Assembly: GCA_964419935.1 (NCBI GenBank)
Contig: CAYQQJ010000001.1
Span: 1 to 64,000 of the forward strand
Reading direction: 5' to 3'
DNA length: 64,000 nucleotides
Origin: CAYQQJ01 sp964419935
Lineage (GTDB): Bacteria > Pseudomonadota > Gammaproteobacteria > Pseudomonadales > Cellvibrionaceae
Shown here piece after piece: positions 52,586-62,050 of this stretch. Positions within the stretch are counted from its first letter, which is position 1. Each line of letters starts with the position of its first letter. Position numbers and translations under genes: made by a program. Below the pieces are notes generated by a model. It was not told where the DNA came from, did no database searches, and saw nothing but the letters and a program-made list of their open reading frames with translations.

Positions 52586-53403
52586 CTGCTGATCAACGTC
52601 TCCGCCGTTTAGCTGAGGAGGATTCCGTCGCGCAGCCGTACTATCTTCCAACCGGTAACGAGGTGACTCTGTTTGAGCAGTGTCACCAGAGCGGACTTGC
52701 CGTCATGTTGAAGGGACCAACCGGTTGCGGAAAAACCCGTTTTGTAGAACACATGGCCTGGCAATTGAACCGGCCGTTGATCACCATTGCCTGTCACGAT
52801 GACCTGGCTGCCAGCGACCTGATAGGCCGATTTTTGATTCGCCACGATGGTACTGTCTGGCAGGATGGGCCGCTCACTCGCGCCGTACGCGAAGGTGCCA
52901 TTTGCTATCTGGATGAAGTGGTGGAAGCCCGTCAGGATACTGTGGTGGTGCTGCATTCTCTCACGGATTACCGGCGCAGTTTGCCCATCGATAAAACTGG
53001 TGAAACCATTGAGGCTGCTCCCGGTTTTCAACTGGTGATTTCCTACAACCCCGGCTACCAGCGCATGCTGAAGGATCTCAAGCCCAGTACTCGCCAGCGC
53101 TTTGTGGCTATGGAGCTGGATTTTCCGCAACTGGAAAACGAGGTGGCCATTGTTGAGCGGGAAAGCGGGGTGGATTACGCCACCGCCCACGCATTGGTAA
53201 CACTCGCTCAGCGCATTCGCGGCCTGCGGGATCAGGGCCTTGCTGAAGTTCCCAGCACCCGCCTTTTGGTCGCAGCGGCGACATTAACCGCCAGCGGTAT
53301 TCCCGTAAAGCAGGCATGCTATGGCGCCATAGTCGCGCCCTTGTCCGACGATGAATCCCTTACGGGCGCCATGAGTGATCTGGTCGACGCGACATTTGTT
53401 TGA
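52582..53403 (+). CDS. norQ: NorQ/CbbQ-type AAA+ ATPase
   Basis: 273 residues. Walker A GPTGCGKTRF near residue 45, Walker B AICYLDEVVEAR near 107, sensor VISYNPGYQ, and the CbbQ C-terminal domain (STRLLVAAATLTASGI). Works with NorD to insert FeB into NorB. GTG start at 52582 overlaps the norB stop by 4 bases. Confidence 0.93.
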   Translation: MTADQRLRRLAEEDSVAQPYYLPTGNEVTLFEQCHQSGLAVMLKGPTGCGKTRFVEHMAWQLNRPLITIACHDDLAASDLIGRFLIRHDGTVWQDGPLTRAVREGAICYLDEVVEARQDTVVVLHSLTDYRRSLPIDKTGETIEAAPGFQLVISYNPGYQRMLKDLKPSTRQRFVAMELDFPQLENEVAIVERESGVDYATAHALVTLAQRIRGLRDQGLAEVPSTRLLVAAATLTASGIPVKQACYGAIVAPLSDDESLTGAMSDLVDATFV

Positions 53404-53448
53404 ACGGTTGTCAATGGCTGTACTGCAACACCCAATCATGAGTAAATC

Positions 53449-55491
53449 GTGGCAGAACCCGAAGAGTTAATCTCAGACGCGGCACGTCATGCGACAGTCT
53501 TTGCGCAAAACTGGTGGCGACGTCACCATGCGCCCCCGGACGCCCCCATTACCATTAAACTTGGCGATGTGACGACTCGTATCAGTTTCCTGATAGCAGC
53601 CGCATTTGGTAGAACCTACCCTGTTCGCGTTGCGCAACCCCCCGCACTGCCAACTTTCCTGACCAGCGTGTTTCGGCGCAATCCCGCACCTCGTTTACAG
53701 CGAGCCATACCGGCAACTGATGGTGTGCATTTATGGCTTCCAGCGGATTCCAATGAAACCGATGCTTCAATTGGCACCGCTTGGTTCAAAACTCTCGCAC
53801 TGCAACAAGCTATGCGCGCTCTACGTGGTTCTGCTCGTCCAATGCACGATTCCCTGAGCCCCCTGTTACGCGATGTTTATTTGCTGCTTGAAGCTTACGC
53901 CGCTGATGAAGAGCTTGTGAGACAGTTGCCGGGCGTGGCGACATCCATCAATGCATTTCGACGGCATTCACTGCAGCAGCGGCCGCCGTTGCAGGAATTT
54001 TCTCCTGCACGACAACCGCTGGAGCGTTTGCTGCGTGAGCTTTTAGCATCATCCTGCGGCAAACCGGACAGCACAATCCCGCTTGCTGATACGCCAGAAG
54101 AATCGCTTATCAACGCACAGCAGCTGATTCAACAGCGGCAACTTCTGCCGCCGGATACGCCGGAGCGCCAACTTGGTCTCTATCCCCTGCTGAAGGATTG
54201 CTGGACAGGCGAACTTCGCGTTCCCCCCGCTGGGAATGATGGGGGCATATTGCCCGACGCTTTAGCGGATGATGGCGATGACGATGCCCCGGCACGCAGC
54301 GCGCAACTACAGCGTCGCCCGGAAGTGCGCAAGCCTGAGCCCGACGAAGACGAAGAGCAGGATGAGCCCGCGCCGCTGATGGTGCAGTTGGACGAGCCGC
54401 ACCAGCAGGCGGAGGACCCGATGGGCCTGCAGCGGCCAACGGATCGAGATCAGGACACCAGCGCAGAAGAGTTTGGCGATATGCTGTCGGAATTGCCGGA
54501 GGCCAGGCTGGTGGCAACACCGGGGCGTCCGAAGGAAGTCCTCCTGTCTGATGATCCGCCAGACGGTAAGGCGCAATGCGCCAATGGGAGCAACACCGAG
54601 GTCCGGGGTTTGAATTACCCGGAATGGGATTTTCGCAGCCAAACTTACCGCACGCCCGGCGCCACCGTCCGACTAGCAAAGGAGCAACAGGGGTCCCAGC
54701 AGTGGGTGGATGCCACGCTGAAAAAGCATCGTGCCATGCTGGACATCATTCGCCGCCGCTTTGAAATGCTCCAAGCCAACCGGGTTTGGCAGCGCCGACA
54801 GAACGACGGTGACGAAATAGACCTGGACGCCTACATCAGCAGCTATGCCAGCTACCGCGCCGGCTGTCCGATGAATGATGGTCTGTACCAGAAGCGGCGG
54901 CCGGCAGAACGCAACATGGCAATCACCTTGCTGATCGACGTCAGTGGCTCCACGGACAGCTGGGTTTCCGCCAACCGCCGTATTGTGGATGTGGAGCGCG
55001 AAGCTCTGCTGCTGGTGAGTCTCGCCCTGGAAAGCCTGGGGGAGCCCTGGTGCGTGCAGGCATTTTCGGGTGAGGGCCCCGGTGGCGTAACAATGCGGGA
55101 CGTGAAGCAGTTTTCCGAGCCCTATGGAAACGATATCGCTTTGCGTATCAGCTCTCTGGAGCCCGAACACTACACACGCGCTGGTGCCGCCATTCGCCAT
55201 GCCAGCACCGTCTTGATGCAGCAGCCGGCGTCCCATCGGCTGCTCTTGTTGTTGTCCGACGGCAAGCCCAATGATATCGACCAGTACCAGGGTCGCTATG
55301 GTGTTGAAGACATGCGCCAGGCAATTGTCGAAGCCAAGCTACAGGGTATCTCACCATTCTGTCTCACGGTCGATCGACAGGCGCAAGCCTACCTTCCACG
55401 TATCTTCGGAGCGGGGCATTACGCGCTGCTGCCGAAGCCCGAGTTGCTACCCACGGTTCTGTTGGAATGGATCGGCCAATTGGTTGTGTGA
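53449..55491 (+). CDS. norD: NorD, von Willebrand factor A domain protein for NO reductase maturation
   Basis: 680 residues. N-terminal helical region, an acidic low-complexity middle (PEPDEDEEQDEPAPLM, ~295-335), and a C-terminal VWA domain with MIDAS motif LLIDVSGSTDSW and LLLLSDGKPNDID. Partner of the NorQ AAA+ ATPase. GTG start at 53449, 45 bases after norQ. A MITE-like element follows 8 bases after the stop. Confidence 0.92.
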   Translation: MAEPEELISDAARHATVFAQNWWRRHHAPPDAPITIKLGDVTTRISFLIAAAFGRTYPVRVAQPPALPTFLTSVFRRNPAPRLQRAIPATDGVHLWLPADSNETDASIGTAWFKTLALQQAMRALRGSARPMHDSLSPLLRDVYLLLEAYAADEELVRQLPGVATSINAFRRHSLQQRPPLQEFSPARQPLERLLRELLASSCGKPDSTIPLADTPEESLINAQQLIQQRQLLPPDTPERQLGLYPLLKDCWTGELRVPPAGNDGGILPDALADDGDDDAPARSAQLQRRPEVRKPEPDEDEEQDEPAPLMVQLDEPHQQAEDPMGLQRPTDRDQDTSAEEFGDMLSELPEARLVATPGRPKEVLLSDDPPDGKAQCANGSNTEVRGLNYPEWDFRSQTYRTPGATVRLAKEQQGSQQWVDATLKKHRAMLDIIRRRFEMLQANRVWQRRQNDGDEIDLDAYISSYASYRAGCPMNDGLYQKRRPAERNMAITLLIDVSGSTDSWVSANRRIVDVEREALLLVSLALESLGEPWCVQAFSGEGPGGVTMRDVKQFSEPYGNDIALRISSLEPEHYTRAGAAIRHASTVLMQQPASHRLLLLLSDGKPNDIDQYQGRYGVEDMRQAIVEAKLQGISPFCLTVDRQAQAYLPRIFGAGHYALLPKPELLPTVLLEWIGQLVV

Positions 55492-55499
55492 GGTTCCCC

Positions 55500-55728
55500 A
55501 GTGTACTGTCTCAGATAGATTGCATATATAGAAAGCGCCTCTAAGCGTCCACAGCTAGGCGCGGCTTGCAGGCAATAGTGGGGTCCTCTTGTCAAAAGTC
55601 GCAACGACGCTGTGGGCGCTTAGAGGGCTTCTCGAAGAGTGAGGTGCGACAAATCCAACATCTCGACGCTCCGCAACACCTCCAGTCGCACTTCATCTAT
55701 ATGTGTAAGCTATTTGAGACAGTACACT
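55500..55728. repeat. MITE-like element between norD and nnrU (229 bp)
   Basis: Terminal inverted repeats 55500-55518 (AGTGTACTGTCTCAGATAG) and 55710-55728 match at 18 of 19 positions. A second, inner inverted repeat of 18 bases (55538-55555, CCTCTAAGCGTCCACAGC; 55609-55626) matches at 17. No coding capacity. It lies only 8 bases after the norD stop and inside what is usually one nor gene cluster, so it separates norD from nnrU and may act as a terminator or bring a promoter. A clear target-site duplication was not identified. Confidence 0.75.
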
Positions 55729-55797
55729 AGTTCCAGACTTGCCATTGATGCACGCAATCGCGTATAAGCACCCATACACTTTGGGAGGATATTCGCG

Positions 55798-56367
55798 ATG
55801 ACATTGTTGATAATAGGGCTGATTTTGTTCCTGGGCGTGCATTCTGTTGGCATAGTCGCGCCCAACTGGCGCTCCGGGATGATCACCCGATGGGGCGAGA
55901 TTCCATGGAAAGCCGCGTACAGCGTGATTGCGCTGCTGGGTTTCGTGCTGATAATTATTGGTTATGGTGAAGCACGGCAGAACCCCGTGTGGCTTTACAG
56001 CCCTCCCGCCTTCCTGCGACACCTGGTCGCGTTGCTGATGATACCGGTATTCCCGTTATTGCTGGCCGCCTACTTGCCGGGCAAAATTCAAACAAAACTC
56101 AAACACCCGATGTTGGTGGCGGTAAAAACCTGGGCTTTGGCGCATTTGCTGGTTAACGGCACCCTGGCTGACGTGTTGCTGTTTGGCAGTATATTGGCGT
56201 GGGCGGTAGTCGACCGCATCTCCCTCAAGCGGCGCCCACCGAAACAAATTCCCATGTTGCCCGCCAGCCGTGCCAACGATGCCATTGCCATTGTTGGGGG
56301 TTTGATACTCTATGTTTTATTTGCACTCTGGGCCCATGAATGGTTGATCGGCGTGCGGCCGGTGTAG
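55798..56367 (+). CDS. nnrU: NnrU family membrane protein
   Basis: 189 residues, about five TM helices (LLIIGLILFLGVHSVGIVAP, AAYSVIALLGFVLIIIGYG). NnrU-family signatures HSVGIVAPNWR, HPMLVAVKTWALAHLLVNGTLADVLLFG. Found with nor/nir genes in denitrifiers; linked to NO or nitrite metabolism and possibly respiratory cofactor biogenesis. GGGAGG ribosome site. Placed right behind norCBQD, supporting a link to NO reduction. Confidence 0.9.
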   Translation: MTLLIIGLILFLGVHSVGIVAPNWRSGMITRWGEIPWKAAYSVIALLGFVLIIIGYGEARQNPVWLYSPPAFLRHLVALLMIPVFPLLLAAYLPGKIQTKLKHPMLVAVKTWALAHLLVNGTLADVLLFGSILAWAVVDRISLKRRPPKQIPMLPASRANDAIAIVGGLILYVLFALWAHEWLIGVRPV

Positions 56368-56378
56368 CGGGGCACATC

Positions 56379-56840
56379 ATGGAAGGTTACGATTTATTCA
56401 CAATTTGGTTGATCGGCGGCGTAGTGCTGATGTTGCTGGAATTCCTGATTCCCGGTGGCATCGTCTTTTTCCTCGGCCTCGGCGCGACCCTGGTTTCGCT
56501 ACTGCTCTTTGGAGGAATCATCGACGGATGGCTACAGGCCTTTACCACCTGGTTTATTGGCTCACTTGCTTTGCTGTTCGGTTTGCGGGGAGTCGTTCAG
56601 AAATTCCTGCCGGCGCAAGTAGAGCAAAGCAAGACCGATGAAGATCTGGACGCGTACAATCAACTTGCCGAAGTTTTTGAAACCATCCCTGCCCAAGGCT
56701 CTGGCCGCATTACGTTTCGCGGCAGTACTTGGGTGGCCCGGAATTATCACCAAGACCGAGATCTGCCAGTGGGTACGTCGGTGCGGATTGTCTATCGGGA
56801 TAATCTGGTGTGGGTGGTGGAGGAGGTTGAGAAGCTATAA
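56379..56840 (+). CDS. Short NfeD-family protein (NfeD1b type)
   Basis: 153 residues from ATG 56379. Two to three TM helices (LIGGVVLMLLEFLIPGGIVFFLGLGATLVSLLLFGG) then a small OB-fold NfeD domain (GRITFRGSTWVARN..VGTSVRIVYRDNLVWVVEEVEKL). Short NfeD proteins pair with SPFH/stomatin proteins, which follow downstream. It begins 11 bases after nnrU. Confidence 0.88.
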   Translation: MEGYDLFTIWLIGGVVLMLLEFLIPGGIVFFLGLGATLVSLLLFGGIIDGWLQAFTTWFIGSLALLFGLRGVVQKFLPAQVEQSKTDEDLDAYNQLAEVFETIPAQGSGRITFRGSTWVARNYHQDRDLPVGTSVRIVYRDNLVWVVEEVEKL

Positions 56841-57122
56841 GCCGCAAGCTGCAAGCTTCAAGCTAAAGAAAAGGGAAAAGAATGGTTTGACGTAGGGCGG
56901 GTAAGCCGCGAGTCCTGCGAGCGGCGCCACCCGCCGTTGCGGACCCTATCGATCTACGCGGTTGTATGGCTAACACGAATCTAGGAAATTCGGTAGGGTG
57001 GGCACTGCCCACGAAAGAGGTGGTATGAAATGAACTTTTCAAGCTACCACATAACCTATTCCAGCTTGCAGCTCCAACCCACATCGTTATCAAGATCACA
57101 AAAAAACAATCAGGAGCTTTAC
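56841..57122. other. Intergenic region with short repetitive palindromes
   Basis: 282 bases between the short NfeD gene and the SPFH pair. The beginning has a repeated AAGCT/GCAAGCTGCAAGCTTCAAGCT pattern and the later part TGGGCACTGCCCA (56999-57011). An imperfect GGCGGGT / ACCCGCC pair lies at about 56896-56935. These are typical dispersed intergenic repeats; no gene. Confidence 0.45.
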
Positions 57123-58064
57123 ATGTTAACTACATTCACTGTACTCGTTTTATTGGCGGCGATTGTCATTTGGAATTTGATGATCATTGTACCCATGCGC
57201 CAATGCTGCGTGCTGGAGCGCTTCGGTAATTTTCGACGCGTTCTGGAGCCGGGGTTTCATGTGGTCGTGCCATTTTTGGACAAGGTGGCCTATCGTCATG
57301 AAATTCGCGAGCAGGTTTTTGATATTCCGGCGCAGAGTTGTATTACGCGGGACAACATTCAGGTTTCGGTCGATGGCTTGGTCTACCTGAAAGTCATGGA
57401 TGCCAAGCGCGCCAGTTACGGCATTGGGGACTATCGGGTTGCCAGTGTTAATTTGGCTCAGACCACCATGCGTTCCGAAATAGGTAAGCTCACGTTGGGT
57501 GACACCTTCTATGAGCGAGACCAGCTGAACGAATCGATCGTGCGAGAGATAGACAAGGCGTCGGATCCCTGGGGGATAAAGGTACTTCGCTATGAAATCA
57601 AGAACATCTCGCCGTCCGCTCAAGTGGTACACACCCTTGAAAAGCAAATGGAAGCCGAGCGTGAAAAGCGTGCGGACATTACACTGGCGACAGCAGGCAA
57701 GGAATCCAAAATTCTGATTTCCGAAGGCTATCGTCAAGAAGCGATCAATATTTCCGAAGGTGAAAAACAGAAGCGTATCAATGAAGCGGCGGGTCGGGCG
57801 AAAGAGATCGAAATTCTGGCGGAAGCCTCTGCGGATGGTCTGCAACGGGTTGCTGAAGCGATTAAAAAACCCGGCGGCGAATACGCGGTAAAAATGCGCC
57901 TGGTCGAAGATTTTATCGGTCGTATGGGTGAGGTGATGAAAGGTGCTGATGTTTCCGTACTGCCTGCTGACCTCGCCCACCTAAAAGGCATTTTGACTGC
58001 CCTCAATCAAAACCTCGGCCAGGACGGAAATGCCAGCATTGCCAGCAAAGGAGCAATCAAATGA
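57123..58064 (+). CDS. SPFH-domain (stomatin/QmcA-like) membrane protein, first of a pair
   Basis: 313 residues from ATG 57123 (AGGAG upstream). One N-terminal TM helix, then the SPFH domain ~20-190 (CCVLERFGNFRRVLEPGFHVVVPFLDKVAYRHEIREQVFD-like core) and a helical tail rich in Glu/Ala/Lys (EKQMEAEREKRADITLATAGKE). Forms membrane scaffolds that control proteases or lipid microdomains. Overlaps the next SPFH gene by 4 bases. Confidence 0.9.
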   Translation: MLTTFTVLVLLAAIVIWNLMIIVPMRQCCVLERFGNFRRVLEPGFHVVVPFLDKVAYRHEIREQVFDIPAQSCITRDNIQVSVDGLVYLKVMDAKRASYGIGDYRVASVNLAQTTMRSEIGKLTLGDTFYERDQLNESIVREIDKASDPWGIKVLRYEIKNISPSAQVVHTLEKQMEAEREKRADITLATAGKESKILISEGYRQEAINISEGEKQKRINEAAGRAKEIEILAEASADGLQRVAEAIKKPGGEYAVKMRLVEDFIGRMGEVMKGADVSVLPADLAHLKGILTALNQNLGQDGNASIASKGAIK

Positions 58065-59038
58065 ACAATGGAATGAACCCGATCGATATGTTCAACTTCG
58101 CCGTGTGGGGAATTATTTTCCTCATTATCATTACCCAGCTGTTCCGCTCGATACGCATTGTTTCCACGCGTACGGCGTTGATCGTTGAACGCCTGGGAAA
58201 ATACCGCGCAACCCTCGGGCCTGGCTTCCACATCTTGATGCCGTTCATCGACAAGGTGACGGCACTGCAGGATTTGCGTGAAGAGACCATCGATGTCCCG
58301 CCTCAGGAATGCTTTTCCAAGGATGAGGTTCAAGTCGAAGTGGACGGCGTCATCTATATGTCAGTTTCCGATCCAGTCAAGGCAACCTATGGCGTCACCA
58401 ATTACCGTTTTGCATCAATGCAACTGGCCCAGACCACCACGCGATCTGTCATTGGTACGCTTGAGTTGGATAAAACCTTTGAAGAGCGGGACATGATCAG
58501 CCAGGCGGTTGTGGATACCCTGAATACCGCCGGTCAGGCGTGGGGCGTACACGTACACCGTTACGAAATCAAGAACATCAAACCACCCAGCACGGTGCAG
58601 AACGCGATGGAGAAACAGGTGACTGCTGAACGGGAACGCCGCGCGATACTGGCCAGAGCGGAAGGCGACAAACAGAGCCGTATCAATACCTCGGAAGGTA
58701 CCATGCGTGAGCTGATCAACCTGTCCGAAGGTGAACGGCAACGGCTGGTCAATGAAGCCGAAGGCCGGGCTGCAGAAATCATCGCCCTGGCTCGCGCCAC
58801 GGCGAGTTCGATCGAAAAAATTGGTCACGCGGTGGTGCAGCCTGGCGGCGAGGAAGCCATCAAGCTGAATATGTCAGAGAAATTCATTGACAATATCGGC
58901 CATCTGGCAGATGGACAGACCTCGGTTATTTTCCCGGCGGACCTGACGAATATGAACCAGTTGTTGGCGGCACTGGACCTTAATATTGAAAATAAAGGAA
59001 CTAGCGGCAAAGTACTTGAGGACAAAAGTACACCGTGA
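58061..59038 (+). CDS. SPFH-domain (stomatin-like) membrane protein, second of a pair
   Basis: 325 residues. TM helix near 15-30, SPFH core (ALIVERLGKYRATLGPGFHILMPFIDKVTALQDLREETID) and a coiled tail (EKQVTAERERRAILARAEGDKQS). It is a clear paralogue of its upstream neighbour. ATG overlaps the first gene's stop (ATGA) and its own stop overlaps the next start, giving a coupled SPFH-SPFH-NfeD set. Confidence 0.92.
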   Translation: MNNGMNPIDMFNFAVWGIIFLIIITQLFRSIRIVSTRTALIVERLGKYRATLGPGFHILMPFIDKVTALQDLREETIDVPPQECFSKDEVQVEVDGVIYMSVSDPVKATYGVTNYRFASMQLAQTTTRSVIGTLELDKTFEERDMISQAVVDTLNTAGQAWGVHVHRYEIKNIKPPSTVQNAMEKQVTAERERRAILARAEGDKQSRINTSEGTMRELINLSEGERQRLVNEAEGRAAEIIALARATASSIEKIGHAVVQPGGEEAIKLNMSEKFIDNIGHLADGQTSVIFPADLTNMNQLLAALDLNIENKGTSGKVLEDKSTP

Positions 59039-60372
59039 TGGGCTGGTACGGAATTTCCATATCCGTAAGTAGGGCACCGCTAATTTTCAGCGGCCTGCTC
59101 TGCTTGGTATGGCTGATGGTGCTAACCGCGGCGATGGAAGTCAGTGCACAGCCTGCGCCAGATAATCGTGTGTATCAGGTAGATATCGATTCAGGTATCA
59201 ATCCTGGCTCCTCAAATCTTCTGCAGCACGCTATCGATACTGCAGAAGATCAAAAAGCCACGGCACTCATTGTACGGATCAATACACCGGGTGGCCTCCT
59301 TAGTAGCACGCGGGATATGGTCAGTGCTATTGCCGAATCCAGGGTGCCGGTGGTTGGTTATGTCGGCCCCGCTGGTGCCAGTGCTACATCCGCCGGAGCA
59401 TTTATTTTACTGTCCACTCATGTCGCGGTGATGAATACCGGCACCAATGTTGGGGCGTCATCGCCCATCGCCGGAGACGGCACCGACATCGGCGGCACGC
59501 TGGGTAAAAAAATCATGAACGACAGTAAGGCGTTCATGCGCAGTATTGCCAGCAGCCACGGCCGCAATGCGGATGCTGCGGAACGGTTTGTGTCGGAAGC
59601 TGAGAGCCTTACCGCGGGTGAAGCCCAAGCGAATGATTTGATCGATCTCGTGGCAAATGATTCGAGTGAGTTGCTTGAGCGCATCCATGGCATCGTTATT
59701 GACTTGCACGGTGAGACCATCACGCTGGACACTGCAGCAAGCAAGATTCAGCCGATAGAACCCCGTCTGGTGGACCGCGTACTCGGTTATGTTGCCCATC
59801 CGCAGGTCGCACACTTGCTCATATCACTCGGTGTCCTCGCCATTTTTATCGAGATTCTCAGTCCTGGGCTCGCATTACCCGGCATCCTCGGTGCTATAGC
59901 GGTTATTTTGGGATTGGTGGGCGCTCAGGCACTGCCGGTGAATATCGGCTTTCTGATGCTGCTGTTTCTTGGCCTGACGCTGATGGCTGCCGAGTACTTT
60001 GTTGCGGGTTTTGGGGTACTGGGAATTGGAGGCGCCGTGGCTTTTGTTATCGGCAGTATCAACCTGTTCGATGTGCCTATCTCCAATGAAGATCATGACG
60101 CCATACTTTCCGTCAGTATCGGCGTCAGCCTGGCGATGCTGCTGACGATTTATTTGATTACCCGCAGCTTGTTATCCGGCAAGAAAAAGCCGATACCTGT
60201 TTCGGGACAGCAAGGGCAAGCCATGGTCAATTTTGACGCGCAAGGCCTGGTACTTATTGATGATCAACGCTGGACTGCACAGACGCGGACTCCCCTACAC
60301 CACGGGGATAGCATTGTCGTCGTGGGCACGACAGAAGAGGGAATGTTGATTGTGGATCGCATCAGGGACTAG
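59035..60372 (+). CDS. Long NfeD protein (ClpP-class serine protease + membrane + NfeD domain)
   Basis: 445 residues; GTG 59035 or ATG 59038. Export signal LIFSGLLCLVWLMVLTAA, then a ClpP-class protease domain ~45-230 with GYVGPAGASATSAGAF, where a serine (SATSAG) is the nucleophile, and a lysine downstream as general base. About five TM helices (~265-400) precede the OB-fold NfeD domain (MVNFDAQGLVLIDDQRWTAQ..GDSIVVVGTTEEGMLIVD). These proteases cut stomatin C-termini in archaea; here both the SPFH partners are encoded upstream. Confidence 0.92.
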   Translation: MMGWYGISISVSRAPLIFSGLLCLVWLMVLTAAMEVSAQPAPDNRVYQVDIDSGINPGSSNLLQHAIDTAEDQKATALIVRINTPGGLLSSTRDMVSAIAESRVPVVGYVGPAGASATSAGAFILLSTHVAVMNTGTNVGASSPIAGDGTDIGGTLGKKIMNDSKAFMRSIASSHGRNADAAERFVSEAESLTAGEAQANDLIDLVANDSSELLERIHGIVIDLHGETITLDTAASKIQPIEPRLVDRVLGYVAHPQVAHLLISLGVLAIFIEILSPGLALPGILGAIAVILGLVGAQALPVNIGFLMLLFLGLTLMAAEYFVAGFGVLGIGGAVAFVIGSINLFDVPISNEDHDAILSVSIGVSLAMLLTIYLITRSLLSGKKKPIPVSGQQGQAMVNFDAQGLVLIDDQRWTAQTRTPLHHGDSIVVVGTTEEGMLIVDRIRD

Positions 60373-60397
60373 AGCCTGACAACAACCTTTTTCACTG

Positions 60398-61873
60398 TCA
60401 GAACGCCCCTTCAAACTCAATCGCATTTTCAAGTAACGGCTTCTGGTTGATCCGGTTGACAACTTTCTGCAGCCTGAATATTGCCGCTAAATTCCGGTGT
60501 TGGGTAAACCGGCTGTTGTCATGGGGAATGATGGCGGTTTCCAGGTCCAGATCATGAACCTTGATGTGTGGATACGTCTCCGGCGAGTTGGCTAAAAGTT
60601 CTTGCACCGGCGTCCCTGGAATGTTGGCAAAGCGATTAAGCGATATTCGCTCCAGGTACTGGCTGTTCTCCTCAAGGAACTCAGTTGTCATGTCGATATC
60701 CGCTGCGTCTTCATCAGGAAAGCCAACGATGCAGGTCAATCGCACGCTGATGCCGGCATCATAGGCCGCGACGATGTAATCCCGCATGCGATTGATCCGA
60801 ACACCTTTTGCCATACGGCTCAGCACCGTCCGACTGGCGGATTCGAGGCCGCAGGTTATCCGCACCAATCCCGCGTTAGCGGCTTTACGCAGGTCTTCAT
60901 GGGACAGACCATTGTCCGGGCGGGAATCCACATGAACCGACGCCGTCCATTTTATGCCCGGTGCCACCTGTGGTAGTTGTTCTGCCAGGCCGCGCCACAC
61001 ATGCAGATCCGAGTTCAGTTTGAGGTCCAGGAATACGAACAGGTCCACGTCAAAGCGTGCCCGTTGAAAGGCAATTTCCTGCAGAACATTGTCCAGGCTG
61101 CGAGACCGAAAAGTTCTTCCGGCCGATGTTAGTACGTCAGAACAAAAGGTACAGAGCCCCCAGCCGCATCCGCGACCGGTCATAATTGGCACAATGCGAT
61201 TGGGGTAGGAGTCCCAGGGAAAGTCTGAAAAATCCGGAAAGGGCACGGCATCGAGATTGGATATGGGTGTGGCAACGCGATCCAGAATTTTGTTTGGCGT
61301 GTACACGCCGGCGTAGCCCGAAACATCTTCCTGTTGTGCAAGCTTCCGCACAATGTCTGCCAGAACAAACTCCGGCTCTCCTGCATAGATTGCGGACATG
61401 CCGGGGATCTTTGCCCAAACATCAGCCACGTCTTTAACCACAAAACTGTTGCCGCCAACGATGACCGGAATAGCGCGCGCCTGACACAGATCCGCGATCT
61501 GTTTGCAAACGTCGAGGTACATGGTATAGGCAGAAATCAGCACCACTTGCGGATTGTGTTCGAGCATTCCGGTAACAGAGTCTGCAATGATTTTTGAATC
61601 TCCCTCGTTGCCGGGCTGCAGCTGCCGCTTGAGTCTGTGCCGAAGTTTTTTTACCAATGGCACTTCGGTAACAGCGGCCCAATGACTGAGAAAATTCACA
61701 TACAGTTGCCAAGGCTTTTCCCTGACATTCCGCGGAAAACCATGCACACCGAATGAGAAGGGCGAGAGTACATCGACCTCGATATCGTTCTTCCTAAGAA
61801 TGGCGGCAATGTAACCGATGGAGAGGGTGGGGTATCGTGAGAAATTATTCAGGTCAATGGCGAGAACTTTCAC
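60398..61873 (-). CDS. B12-binding radical SAM protein
   Basis: 491 residues. N-terminal B12-binding Rossmann-like region (STRYPTLSIGYIAAILRKNDIEVDVLSP; VVLISAYTMYLDVCKQIADLC; IPVIVGGNSFV) and a radical SAM domain with the iron-sulfur motif GRGCGWGLCTFCSD, spaced CX4CX2C and not the usual CX3CX2C. Further radical SAM landmarks: FVFLDLKLNSD and RITCGLESASRTVLSRM, FPDEDAADIDMT. Substrate unknown; such enzymes modify lipids, antibiotics or tRNA. Monocistronic, with SPFH/NfeD genes convergent downstream. Confidence 0.88.
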   Translation of the reverse strand: MKVLAIDLNNFSRYPTLSIGYIAAILRKNDIEVDVLSPFSFGVHGFPRNVREKPWQLYVNFLSHWAAVTEVPLVKKLRHRLKRQLQPGNEGDSKIIADSVTGMLEHNPQVVLISAYTMYLDVCKQIADLCQARAIPVIVGGNSFVVKDVADVWAKIPGMSAIYAGEPEFVLADIVRKLAQQEDVSGYAGVYTPNKILDRVATPISNLDAVPFPDFSDFPWDSYPNRIVPIMTGRGCGWGLCTFCSDVLTSAGRTFRSRSLDNVLQEIAFQRARFDVDLFVFLDLKLNSDLHVWRGLAEQLPQVAPGIKWTASVHVDSRPDNGLSHEDLRKAANAGLVRITCGLESASRTVLSRMAKGVRINRMRDYIVAAYDAGISVRLTCIVGFPDEDAADIDMTTEFLEENSQYLERISLNRFANIPGTPVQELLANSPETYPHIKVHDLDLETAIIPHDNSRFTQHRNLAAIFRLQKVVNRINQKPLLENAIEFEGAF

Positions 61874-62050
61874 ATTATCGTCTCCGTATGATAGGCGGGC
61901 CTGATCCTGACAGAATTTTATTGGTTATGTGCCTTTCATGGTGATTCACGGCAAACGCGTATGTCAAGAATTACGGGATGGCAAGTTCGCAAGGGCTTCT
62001 TGAAGGACTGCAGTGACGCGAGTGGCGTGGTGAAGCATGTGTGAATATAG

